This document shows, piece by piece, positions 1 to 6,201 of a stretch of DNA of 10,798 bases. The position numbers were made by a program, and so were the translations under genes. This DNA comes from an uncultured Eubacterium sp. (GTDB lineage Bacteria; Bacillota; Clostridia; Oscillospirales; Acutalibacteraceae). The DNA is taken from contig CABQCC010000052.1 of the NCBI GenBank assembly GCA_902462495.1, forward strand, positions 1 to 10,798. The letters are read 5' to 3'. The notes beneath the pieces are model-generated. The model searched no databases, had not been told where the DNA came from, and saw only the letters and a program-made list of their open reading frames with translations. How positions within the stretch are numbered: the first letter of the stretch is position 1; the number at the start of each line of letters is the position of its first letter.

Positions 1-119
1 GAATTTTCAAGCCGTTTTTTATTACCATTTTTTAAGTGTATTCTTTGATTTAACATAATTGTTTAAAACTGCACCAAAATTGCACCAAATGCAATTTTAA
101 AAATTTTGGATATAGCAAA
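1..119. other. AT-rich stretch with no supported gene
   Basis: I see no gene here. On the minus strand an ATG at 54-56 opens a frame that runs off the left edge, but no ribosome binding site precedes it, so I do not call it. A 9-bp motif, TGCACCAAA, occurs twice 11 bp apart (70-78 and 81-89), and TTGCA/TGCAA arms (80-94) form a small inverted repeat. The function of these is unknown. Confidence 0.3.
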
Positions 120-181
120 AGGTGGCACAATACAACAGCTTTTTAAAATAATAAAAAGTTTGCGTTGTGTCACCTCGACCA
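120..181 (+). other. Plus-strand hairpin ending in a tRNA 3'-end-like sequence
   Basis: The arms AGGTGGCACAA (120-130) and TTGTGTCACCT (165-175) pair over 11 bp with one G-U wobble. Inside them CTTTTT (139-144) pairs with AAAAAG (153-158). The wobble pairs only in RNA made from the plus strand. The last 14 nt (168-181, TGTCACCTCGACCA) look like the acceptor end of a tRNA with its CCA, probably tRNA-Pro-like, but there is no T-arm or anticodon arm, so this is not a tRNA gene. It could be an attachment-site remnant left by an element that integrated at a tRNA 3' end, or part of a small plus-strand RNA. The tRNA resemblance is from memory of typical tRNA ends. Confidence 0.35.
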
Positions 182-183
182 TC

Positions 184-215
184 AAAGATCGGAACTTTCC
201 GGTCTTTATTTTTTT
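184..215 (+). terminator. Rho-independent terminator, plus strand
   Basis: A 9-bp stem, AAAGATCGG (184-192) with CCGGTCTTT (199-207), closes a 6-nt loop with one T-G wobble and is followed by a T-rich tract (209-215). It sits directly after the tRNA-end-like sequence and would stop transcription coming from the left on the plus strand. Confidence 0.7.
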
Positions 216-264
216 AAAAAAATAAGAACCCGCCGATTTGTGAATGTTCACAAATCGGCGGGTT
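216..264 (-). terminator. Strong hairpin terminator, minus strand
   Basis: A perfect GC-rich inverted repeat (227-264, arms of up to 18 bp, GTGA/TCAC at the loop end) is followed on the minus strand by CTTATTTTTTT (226-216). It starts 4 bp after the stop codon of the displaced sialidase 3' end (268-270), so it is probably the native sialidase terminator. It now ends the phospholipase / membrane-protein operon. On the plus strand it is followed by TTTATTTA, so it may work weakly both ways. It faces the plus-strand terminator at 184-215 and their T-tracts nearly touch. Confidence 0.85.
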
Positions 265-267
265 TAT

Positions 268-318
268 TTAGCCTAATAAATCCGAAAGTTGGTAGGTTGC
301 GAATGTGATTTCGCCGAC
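268..318 (-). pseudogene. Displaced 3' end of the sialidase gene
   Basis: Read on the minus strand from 318, this stretch encodes VGEITFATYQLSDLLG and a TAA stop (268-270). The first 14 residues equal those near the end of the sialidase remnant at 2242-2660, where the ending differs (SLIDVQFKSSYN). Because a strong terminator follows the stop directly, I infer that this is the original end of the gene and that the segment between has been inserted. In frame just upstream lies a TAA at 319-321, so this piece is not part of any open gene. Confidence 0.65.
278..318. repeat. 41-bp direct repeat, left copy
   Basis: These 41 bases are identical to 2282-2322. The match continues imperfectly: after a gap (TTA here, C in the other copy) TCGCTT follows in both (322-327 and 2324-2329). 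The sequence derives from the 3' end of the sialidase gene. The two copies bracket the phospholipase / membrane-protein cassette. Confidence 0.9.
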
Positions 319-358
319 TTATCGCTTAAAAACTACATATAAACAACTTTTATAATTT

Positions 359-1255
359 TTACTTACTATCATCTTTTGCTTTTTTCTGCACAAAGTAGCC
401 TGAAAATGTGCTGACAGTAGGTAAAAGTAAGGATAAAATAAGACTTAAAACTCCGTTAATATGCATCATTTCAAAACAGCAATAAGGAATATTGAAATAT
501 ATAAGATTGTTATACTCTTTTGCAAAAATTAAAATTCCAAAAACGAGCAGTTGAAGTTCGAGCAAAACAAAACCACCGATAAATTCACTCAATTTTTGCT
601 TGAAACCAATTACAAAAGTGAAAAGTACAAACAAAATAATGAACACACACAACAAAATTATGTTAAGATGAGTGTTGATATTTTCGGGCACAAATACCGA
701 AAATACAGGAATTGAAAACACAAAGAAAAATACCAAAATCCAATATGTTAGTATAGAAAAAGTGTTTTTGAGTATGGTTTTAGAGAGTGTTTTTGCGTTT
801 GAATTTGTTTTACTCTTGCCGACAAATATATTTTTCTTTTGCAAGCAATAGCCGATAAACACGCTCAAAGGTAATAATAAGGAAAAAACGAGCGCAAAAA
901 TTTCATTTAAAAATAAATATTTTGCATTGCCGAAAATGATATTAAATGGAGCAAAATTTTGATAAAAGTCGCTCGTAAAAATCAAAACAGCAAAAACACC
1001 AAGTTGAATTTCAAGCAAAATAAATCCTGTTAAAAATTCTTTCAATTTGCATTTTAAACCGATTAAAATATTGCAAACAATGAAAACCAAACAGGAAATA
1101 ATACAAGAAAAACTCAAAATGGATTTGTCAGTTTCGGTTGTTGTATTGCTGACAAATGAAAAAACTAATGCAGGCAAAAGCAAAAATATGCCCGCAAATA
1201 CCCAATAAGAAACAAAAGGCAGAAAATTTTTAAATAAAGTTTTCATATAAATCAT
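359..1255 (-). CDS. Eight-helix membrane protein with internal duplication
   Basis: I do not recognise the family. The 298-residue protein is almost entirely hydrophobic and is clearly two copies of one unit of about 137 residues (about 5-141 and 156-292). Matching landmarks are KTLFKNF / KTILKNT, IGLKCKLKEFLTGF / IGFKQKLSEFIGGF, LLEIQLGVFAVLIF / LLELQLLVFGILIF, and LSLLLP followed a few residues later by GY and QKK. Each half has about four membrane segments (near 12-35, 47-66, 77-95, 117-138, then 167-189, 196-216, 227-245, 267-289) and ends in a basic loop or tail. The gene begins 6 bp after the phospholipase stop without a clear Shine-Dalgarno site, which suggests coupled translation; Met4 (ATG at 1244-1246) is an alternative start. 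Its tight link to a secreted lipid-degrading enzyme suggests a partner role such as self-protection, export or sensing, which is inference. No catalytic or transport motif is visible. Confidence 0.8.
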   Translation of the reverse strand: MIYMKTLFKNFLPFVSYWVFAGIFLLLPALVFSFVSNTTTETDKSILSFSCIISCLVFIVCNILIGLKCKLKEFLTGFILLEIQLGVFAVLIFTSDFYQNFAPFNIIFGNAKYLFLNEIFALVFSLLLPLSVFIGYCLQKKNIFVGKSKTNSNAKTLSKTILKNTFSILTYWILVFFFVFSIPVFSVFVPENINTHLNIILLCVFIILFVLFTFVIGFKQKLSEFIGGFVLLELQLLVFGILIFAKEYNNLIYFNIPYCCFEMMHINGVLSLILSLLLPTVSTFSGYFVQKKAKDDSK

Positions 1256-1261
1256 CTGAAA

Positions 1262-2143
1262 TCAAGTAAATATTTTGCTATATTTTGCAAGCCATGTTTT
1301 TGTTACTGATACAGTCGCATTATATCTTACTCTACTTCCTGGAACTTTTTTTAATTCATTTCTATTACTATTTGTCCATTCCCAACCTGTTTCGTCATCA
1401 GCATGATGTCTATTACTTCCTACTATATAAGTGTGTGCAGGATATTTTTCTCCTCTGTCAATTTGTCCGTGTGCTTCTTTATCTTGTAATGGATGCAATG
1501 CATATCCTAAATACATATATGCATTTTCTTTTTGTCCTTTTTTCCAAGCTAATTCACTTGAAACAAACCACATTGACGCTACATAATCTCTGCTATCGTC
1601 ACTACCAGATGCATATTCATTGAAATGAATATATTTACAAGGTGTATTAAATATGAATCCCTTTGTTGCTGAATATTCTATATCTACTTCTCTATTATAA
1701 GTTCCTATTTTATTTGCAACTGTTGTTGAAAAATATTGTTTAGCCAATTCTGCGGTTTTACTGTTATGAACAGTATCTTTATTCCACAATGGTTGAATTG
1801 AGTAATCATGATTATTTGATTCTTCTTTTACATATTCATCTGCAATAAATATATTTTTTATTATACAATTTATCTCTTCTTCATTAAATTCATTATTTGA
1901 TAATTTCATATATTCATTAAGTGAATGTGCTGAAGTTTCTTGGTTTGTCATTGCAGATAATATTTCTTCAAACTCTTGATTATTTTCAAAAAATAATTTA
2001 CTGAAAAGCATTTTTTCTTCTCTTGTAATTATTACTTTATTATTTATAGAATTATTTCCTTCATTTGCATATACTGGAAAATAATTAACGATACTAATTG
2101 CACAGATTATTATTGCTAATGAGAGTGAAAATATTTTTTTCAT
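1262..2143 (-). CDS. Secreted zinc-dependent phospholipase C-like protein
   Basis: This 293-residue protein probably hydrolyses phospholipids outside the cell. A signal peptide (1-26, cleavage after VYA) is followed by a polar, acidic region of about 90 residues. A segment resembling the zinc phospholipase C fold of Bacillus cereus PLC and the clostridial alpha-toxin N-domain then begins near Trp120. Candidate metal ligands are Trp120, His126, perhaps Asp154, His173 in a YIHF motif, His217 and Asp221 in YLGYALHPLQD, His225, and His247/Glu251 in the H-x3-E pattern HADDE. The spacing from His217 to His225 is slightly shorter than in the known enzymes. In this family the N-terminal Trp of the mature enzyme binds zinc, so residues 27-119 may be a cleaved pro-region. 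There is no C-terminal C2-like domain of the alpha-toxin type. AAGAAGG lies 7 nt before the ATG. The gene is visibly more AT-rich than the GH2 and LRR genes, consistent with acquisition. The family call is likely; substrate and toxicity are not shown. Confidence 0.72.
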   Translation of the reverse strand: MKKIFSLSLAIIICAISIVNYFPVYANEGNNSINNKVIITREEKMLFSKLFFENNQEFEEILSAMTNQETSAHSLNEYMKLSNNEFNEEEINCIIKNIFIADEYVKEESNNHDYSIQPLWNKDTVHNSKTAELAKQYFSTTVANKIGTYNREVDIEYSATKGFIFNTPCKYIHFNEYASGSDDSRDYVASMWFVSSELAWKKGQKENAYMYLGYALHPLQDKEAHGQIDRGEKYPAHTYIVGSNRHHADDETGWEWTNSNRNELKKVPGSRVRYNATVSVTKTWLAKYSKIFT

Positions 2144-2244
2144 AATTGAACCTTCTTTCTAAATATATAATTTTTGTTTCATTTATATGATAAAATTTAA
2201 TTTAGAAGTACATTGGAACCACCCCTGTTTTATTATCTAAGTTA

Positions 2245-2273
2245 ATTATATGAACTTTTAAACTGAACATCAA
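2245..2273 (-). promoter_or_regulatory. Sigma-A-type promoter of the phospholipase operon
   Basis: TTGATG (2268-2273) and a perfect TATAAT (2245-2250) are separated by 17 bp on the minus strand. Transcription would start near 2238 and give a leader of about 95 nt before the phospholipase ATG at 2143. The promoter begins 9 bp inside the inserted segment, just past the 41-bp repeat, so the cassette seems to bring its own promoter. Confidence 0.7.
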
Positions 2274-2281
2274 TTAAAGAC

Positions 2282-2322
2282 AAATCCGAAAGTTGGTAGG
2301 TTGCGAATGTGATTTCGCCGAC
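2282..2322. repeat. 41-bp direct repeat, right copy
   Basis: This copy is identical to 278-318 and lies in frame within the sialidase remnant, where it encodes VGEITFATYQLSD. It marks the right border of the inserted segment. Left of it (downstream in transcription) the sequence changes to the cassette promoter. No short inverted repeats of the insertion-sequence kind are visible at either border. Confidence 0.9.
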
Positions 2323-2681
2323 CTCGCTTTCGTATAGCATTGCGATGTTTCCATCCTTTGTCACAGTCATACAGGAATACAAAAACGCATCTTTTTTGAC
2401 AGCGTCAACGTAAGTGATTCGATTGCTGTTGTTTCTGAAAAAGCAACGCAAATTGCCGTTTGGAAGCTCAACAATTTGGTTTTCGCCCGAATACTTGCAC
2501 TGCTCGTTGAACGGAAAATTTTCGCTTCTCTGCCAAGTTTTTCCACCGTCATTTGAATAAATGAACGATGAAAACTGAAGTCCTTTTTTTGATGTTTGCA
2601 AAATATGCCGACAAAATCATAGTGCCGTCTGACGCAATATCAATAAAACAAAATGTTTTTTTATTAAATTATTTCTTAATC

Positions 2682-3464
2682 TTAAATGCTGTTCCATTCG
2701 TCATATATACTCAGACTGTCATTAACAAAATCTTCGATTGAATAAGAATCTTTCAATAAATTTTCATCATTGAAAATCGCTATGTATCTAAAATCATTTT
2801 TAATAACAGTAAGAGCGTAACTTACAGAATCACCGTCAAGGTCATAATAAAGAGTATATTTTTCCTTTTCAACCTTATTTTTAAATGAATACTCGCTTTC
2901 GTCAATTATTTCAAAATCATCATTTAAAAAGCTGTATTTGCCCTGTTGATATGAGCACAAAAACCTTATATCTTGATTATTATCTCTATAATATTTTTCT
3001 AAATATCCGGCTTTTGCAATAGGATTGTCAACACAAATATAATATGAATCAAAATCCGAAATATCACCCGAATATTCATCATCAAACGATAAATTGACAT
3101 CGGAAAAATTTTTTACCTTTTGTGTGGCTGCCGGAATGGCACCAACAAGTTGAAAGCAAAAAACAAATACAAGAGGAATAATAATTATTCTTTTGACAGA
3201 AGAGTTATCTGTATTTTTATTTTTTAAATTTATAATTTCAGAAACTATACAAATGATTGTTATGATATTAAAAACTATCAGTAATAAAAAGAACAAATAA
3301 CCCACAAACGAAAGATACAAATAATTCGGAAATTCGAGTCCGACATACAGTTGAACAGGAATTTTTATTTTTATAACATACATGTATACCAATATCATGC
3401 AAACGATATTCAACAGTAATTGTATTGTTAAGCAAATTATTGTAGAGCTCTTTTTAAGCGTCAT
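2682..3464 (-). CDS. Membrane-anchored protein of unknown function
   Basis: I do not recognise the family. The 260 residues contain three predicted membrane helices (about 9-30, 50-78 and 93-113) with a short Lys/Asn-rich loop between the second and third. A polar region (114-260) rich in Asp, Tyr and Ser follows, probably outside the cell, including the acidic stretches DDEYSGDISDFD and DLDGDS. There is no obvious catalytic motif. AGGAGTG lies 7 nt before the ATG, which supports this start. The gene begins 39 bp after the stop of the leucine-rich repeat gene with no terminator between, so the two may be co-transcribed. Immediately downstream is the sialidase remnant, so this gene may mark the other edge of a rearrangement that removed the sialidase N-terminus. 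It is AT-rich compared with the leucine-rich repeat gene. Confidence 0.75.
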   Translation of the reverse strand: MTLKKSSTIICLTIQLLLNIVCMILVYMYVIKIKIPVQLYVGLEFPNYLYLSFVGYLFFLLLIVFNIITIICIVSEIINLKNKNTDNSSVKRIIIIPLVFVFCFQLVGAIPAATQKVKNFSDVNLSFDDEYSGDISDFDSYYICVDNPIAKAGYLEKYYRDNNQDIRFLCSYQQGKYSFLNDDFEIIDESEYSFKNKVEKEKYTLYYDLDGDSVSYALTVIKNDFRYIAIFNDENLLKDSYSIEDFVNDSLSIYDEWNSI

Positions 3465-3503
3465 ATTTTTGCACTCCTGTCTGTATGGTTTTAACCGATG
3501 AAA

Positions 3504-4949
3504 TCAAAGTTCTTGAAATGTCGGTGCGTGATAGCCTTGATGGTCGAGTTCCTGCGCCTCGCAATAGCGTTTTGCCACGCTTGAAGCATTGCCGTACAAT
3601 GTAAACTGCTTTGAAACAAACGAGCCTTCGTTTGCGGAAACTGCGCCGAACGCCATTGAGCAAATTCGTCTTACAGAATCGGGAACGGTTGCGCTGTCGA
3701 GATTTTTGCAATCAAGGAATGCAAGCTCGCCGATGAACACAAGACCTTTGTCCAGCTTTACGCTCTTAATATTTTTTGCACCTGCAAAAGCGCGCGGAGC
3801 GATATATCTCACGCTGTTTGGCAAGGAATAAGCCGTGCGTGATGATGCAGACGGATAAACGATAATTTCCGACTTTTTCTTGTTAAAAAGCAAACCCGAT
3901 GTTGCAGAGAAATACTTGCTGTCGTTGTTGACCTTGAATTTTTCAAGTTTCTTATTGCCAAAAAATGCCTGATTGCCGATGTATTTCACATTTTTTGGAA
4001 CGGTCACAGTCTTTAATTTTGAATTCTTAAATGCTGTGTCGCCGATAGTCTTGAGGCTTGACGGCAAAGCGATTTTTTCAAGTTTTGACTTTCTGTCGCC
4101 AAAATCAAACGCACCGTCGGCAATAACGGTTGTTCCGTTTTTGACCTTTACGCTCTTTTTGCCGTAAACACCCTTGCAAAGATATTTGCCGATGTATTTT
4201 GCGTTTGAAGCGGTTTTTGCATTGTTTTTGTAGAACTTCGTGCCCTTAAATGCGTCTTTACCGATTCGCTCGATTCTGTTGCCGAGTGTGATTTTTGCAA
4301 TATTCTTGCTGTTTGAAAAAGCGTCTTTGCCAACAAATCTCACGCTGTTCGGCAAGGTTACGGTTTTGATTTTGCCGTTTGATGACACAACCTGTGGCAT
4401 CACGGCGCCGTCGGCAATTCCGATTGTTCCGTCTTTTACAGCAAGTTTTTTGCCGTACTTGTCCGAATCGCAGGCAACAAGGTACTTGCCGATATACACA
4501 ACATTTTTCGATTTCATCTTGCTATTGTATATTTTTGTGTTGTAAAACGCATTGAGACCTATGCTTCTCACCTTTGTGCCAAGTGACACAGAAGCAAGAT
4601 TTTCGCAATTCTCAAATGCCCCCAAACCGATTTTTACAACACCGTTCGGCAAAGTTACCTTTTTGATTGCCTTGTTTGAATTGAAAGCGTTATCGCCGAT
4701 TTCGCTGACCGTAAGTCCGTTTATTTTGCTTGGAACATCGAGGTTTTCGGCACTGCCGTAATATTTTGTGAGGCAAGCGGAATTTGCAGAAATCTGCAAA
4801 AATTCCCAATCGCCCGATTTTTCGTTCCAACAAAATTCGCCTGTTTCCTTGTTGTCAATCCACGGAGTTGATGCGTTTGCCACAACGCCAACACCCATAC
4901 ACGACAACGCAATGATGACGGATAATAAAACGCTGATTGTTTTTTTCAT
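3504..4949 (-). CDS. Secreted BspA-type leucine-rich repeat protein
   Basis: This 481-residue secreted protein is built mainly of BspA/LRR_5-type repeats of roughly 22-23 residues. The repeat pattern is L..I.LP.SV..IG..AF..., for example KKVTLPNGVVKIGLGAF, KTVTLPNSVRFVGKDAF and KSVKLDKGLVFIGELAF. A signal peptide (about 1-27, ending VANAS) opens the chain, a short Trp-rich segment follows, and the last repeat ends in the usual FTLYGNASSVAKRYCEAQ-like cap. There is no LPXTG motif, membrane anchor or S-layer repeat, so surface retention is unexplained. GGAGG sits 6 nt before the ATG at 4949, which makes this start far better than an upstream in-frame one at 5048. Proteins of this kind in gut Clostridia are thought to bind host or microbial surfaces; the ligand here is unknown. 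There is a likely separate promoter at 4989-5017. Confidence 0.92.
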   Translation of the reverse strand: MKKTISVLLSVIIALSCMGVGVVANASTPWIDNKETGEFCWNEKSGDWEFLQISANSACLTKYYGSAENLDVPSKINGLTVSEIGDNAFNSNKAIKKVTLPNGVVKIGLGAFENCENLASVSLGTKVRSIGLNAFYNTKIYNSKMKSKNVVYIGKYLVACDSDKYGKKLAVKDGTIGIADGAVMPQVVSSNGKIKTVTLPNSVRFVGKDAFSNSKNIAKITLGNRIERIGKDAFKGTKFYKNNAKTASNAKYIGKYLCKGVYGKKSVKVKNGTTVIADGAFDFGDRKSKLEKIALPSSLKTIGDTAFKNSKLKTVTVPKNVKYIGNQAFFGNKKLEKFKVNNDSKYFSATSGLLFNKKKSEIIVYPSASSRTAYSLPNSVRYIAPRAFAGAKNIKSVKLDKGLVFIGELAFLDCKNLDSATVPDSVRRICSMAFGAVSANEGSFVSKQFTLYGNASSVAKRYCEAQELDHQGYHAPTFQEL

Positions 4950-4988
4950 AAAAAACCTCCAAGTTGTTGTAATCGCAAATAAATAAAT

Positions 4989-5017
4989 GATATATTTTAA
5001 CAATTCAACTTTATCAA
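4989..5017 (-). promoter_or_regulatory. Promoter-like sequence before the LRR gene
   Basis: TTGATA (5012-5017) and TATATC (4989-4994) are 17 bp apart on the minus strand, 40 bp before the start codon of the leucine-rich repeat gene. The -35 box is good and the -10 box only fair. No strong terminator separates this gene from the upstream operon, so read-through is also possible. Confidence 0.45.
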
Positions 5018-5050
5018 AAATTGCACGCAAACGCAACCGCTTTGTCACGA

Positions 5051-5302
5051 TTAATCATCAAGTTTGTCGTACTTTTTGATTTTGCTTTTGATAATAAAAA
5101 ACACTCCCCAAAAAATACTAGATAATACACCATAAATTACAGCGTATATAATAAATACATCGCTCTTATTAAGTGATCCCGAGCCATCATAGACAAAAGC
5201 TGCAAACATACATCCATATATACCCGCGGCAAGCAGTGCAATTGCAATAATTAGAACAATTATATCAACAACTTTAAGTGCTTTCAATTTTTTTGAGTTC
5301 AT
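5051..5302 (-). CDS. Small two-helix membrane protein
   Basis: I do not recognise the family. This 83-residue protein has a basic N-terminus (KKLKALK), a first membrane helix (about 10-33), a short polar loop (YDGSGSLNKSD), a second helix (about 46-70) and a Lys/Asp-rich tail. GAGGTG lies 5 nt before the ATG. It starts 24 bp after the stop of the upstream Ig/FN3-like gene, so it is most likely the last gene of the operon that begins at 6999. No function can be assigned; helping the neighbouring secreted proteins is conceivable but unsupported. Confidence 0.7.
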   Translation of the reverse strand: MNSKKLKALKVVDIIVLIIAIALLAAGIYGCMFAAFVYDGSGSLNKSDVFIIYAVIYGVLSSIFWGVFFIIKSKIKKYDKLDD

Positions 5303-5326
5303 AGAAACACCTCATTTCGTTTTGCA

Positions 5327-6142
5327 TCACTTTGTTTTGTATCTAATGTTTTTCCAGCTCTGATTATCGTCAGGTTCTTGAGATGTAAAGGTTGCGTATT
5401 GGTCAGGCTTGTAGTCAAAATTCTGCTTTTTGTATGATTGAACAAAAACATAGTATTTTTTGTTTCGCTTCAAGCCCTTAATGGTTGCGGAAGTTTTGTT
5501 TTTGCCCTTGATTTTCACCTGTTTTACATATCTTGTGCCCACTTCTCTATTCTCGTGGTTGCCGCTCATAACTGTGACAATATAGCCGTCAACATCGTAC
5601 TTTTTGCCGACTTTTTTCCACTCAACCTTAAAGCCGTTTTTGATGCCCTTAACGCTTTTTGTTTTTACATTTGGCGGATAAATCTCAAAGGTGCGACCTG
5701 CCTTGCCTGAATAGTCACCCTTGAATTTTACAATAACCTTGTGTCTGCCGATTTCTTTGCAAGTGCCGATGTATTCAACATCATAGTCCACGCCCTCTGT
5801 AAGACGATTTTGGTCATCAATCCACACATAAACAGTCGGTTTTATTGCCTTGCCTGTGTACACAATATGGTTGCAGTATTTATTCGGGTCGGAAGAAAAA
5901 TTAATGTAACCGGTTTCTGGAATTATCTCAACATCTTTTTTCTCACCGCAGATTTTGCATTTCAGACCCTTTTCACCTTTTACGCATTGAGCTTCCATTA
6001 CGGAATACTTGCTTTGCTCAATGTATTTCTCATATTCGCAAATATGGTACGGTATGTACTCATCATCGGCAAAAACGGTTGTGCCAGAAAACGCACACAG
6101 CACAGTCACCAATGCCAACAAAATGCTCGTTAACTTTTTCAT
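5327..6142 (-). CDS. Secreted Cys-motif / Ig-like / FN3-like protein, copy B
   Basis: This 271-residue protein has a signal peptide (1-25, ending TTVFA) and then a Cys-containing segment, HICEYEKY ... CVKGEKGLKCKICGEKK (about 32-70), that resembles the small Cys-rich motifs seen in clostridial surface proteins. An Ig-like segment follows (about 94-155), with YTGKAIKPTV, LTEGVDYDVEYIG and GDYSGKAGRTFEI as landmarks. The last part is a fibronectin type III-like domain (about 160-255) with KNGFKVEWKK, DGYIVTV and ATIKGLKRNKKYYVFV. It has no cell-wall anchor and no catalytic motif, so a binding or structural role outside the cell is likely. AGGGTG precedes the ATG. It is a paralogue of the adjacent upstream gene: 27 residues around the signal peptide end are identical except for changes at the borders. 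It probably belongs to the same operon. Confidence 0.82.
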   Translation of the reverse strand: MKKLTSILLALVTVLCAFSGTTVFADDEYIPYHICEYEKYIEQSKYSVMEAQCVKGEKGLKCKICGEKKDVEIIPETGYINFSSDPNKYCNHIVYTGKAIKPTVYVWIDDQNRLTEGVDYDVEYIGTCKEIGRHKVIVKFKGDYSGKAGRTFEIYPPNVKTKSVKGIKNGFKVEWKKVGKKYDVDGYIVTVMSGNHENREVGTRYVKQVKIKGKNKTSATIKGLKRNKKYYVFVQSYKKQNFDYKPDQYATFTSQEPDDNQSWKNIRYKTK

Positions 6143-6166
6143 GGTAACACCCTTTCTGACTTAATA

Positions 6167-6183
6167 GGCGAACACAGTTCGCC
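6167..6183. repeat. Small GC-rich palindrome between the paralogues
   Basis: GGCGAAC (6167-6173) and GTTCGCC (6177-6183) form a perfect 7-bp stem with a 3-nt loop, followed by CCTACGG. It lies in the 59-bp gap between the two paralogous genes. It has no T-tract, so it is not a terminator. It resembles the short dispersed palindromes found in many bacterial genomes and could act as an mRNA-stabilising or processing hairpin. Confidence 0.5.
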
Positions 6184-6201
6184 CCTACGGTCATAGTAAA
6201 A

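Larger units (their letters stand above)
2242..2660 (-). pseudogene. Decayed sialidase (GH33-type) C-terminal remnant
   Basis: The minus-strand frame 2601-2242 (119 codons from a TTG) carries an Asp-box, SNDGGKTW, preceded by FSSFIY. It continues with SGENQIVELPNGNLRCFF and ITYVDAVK, which are typical of exo-alpha-sialidases that release terminal sialic acids. Upstream, from about 2660, another frame reads FIDIASDGTMILSAYFAN before the run of seven A's (minus strand, 2584-2590). Removing one A joins this to KKGLQFSSFIY, so a one-base insertion has shifted the frame. VDAVKKD runs straight into AFLYSCMTV; intact relatives, as I recall, have some 60 residues between, suggesting an internal deletion. 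The N-terminal catalytic part, including the Arg residues, is absent, with a stop in frame and an unrelated gene upstream. The last 12 codons (SLIDVQFKSSYN) come from the inserted segment. The remnant cannot encode an active enzyme. Confidence 0.75.

Noticed and set aside
63..251. Minus-strand frame of 62 codons over the left hairpins
   Set aside because: It reads through two terminators and the tRNA-end-like sequence, has no ribosome binding site, and looks like the false frames often seen opposite tRNA ends.
1285..1623. Plus-strand frame of 112 codons
   Set aside because: It lies opposite the phospholipase-like gene, has no ribosome binding site, and its composition is that of an antisense shadow.
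4950..5048. N-terminal extension of the leucine-rich repeat protein
   Set aside because: It would place 33 residues before a clean signal peptide, while GGAGG precedes the ATG at 4949.
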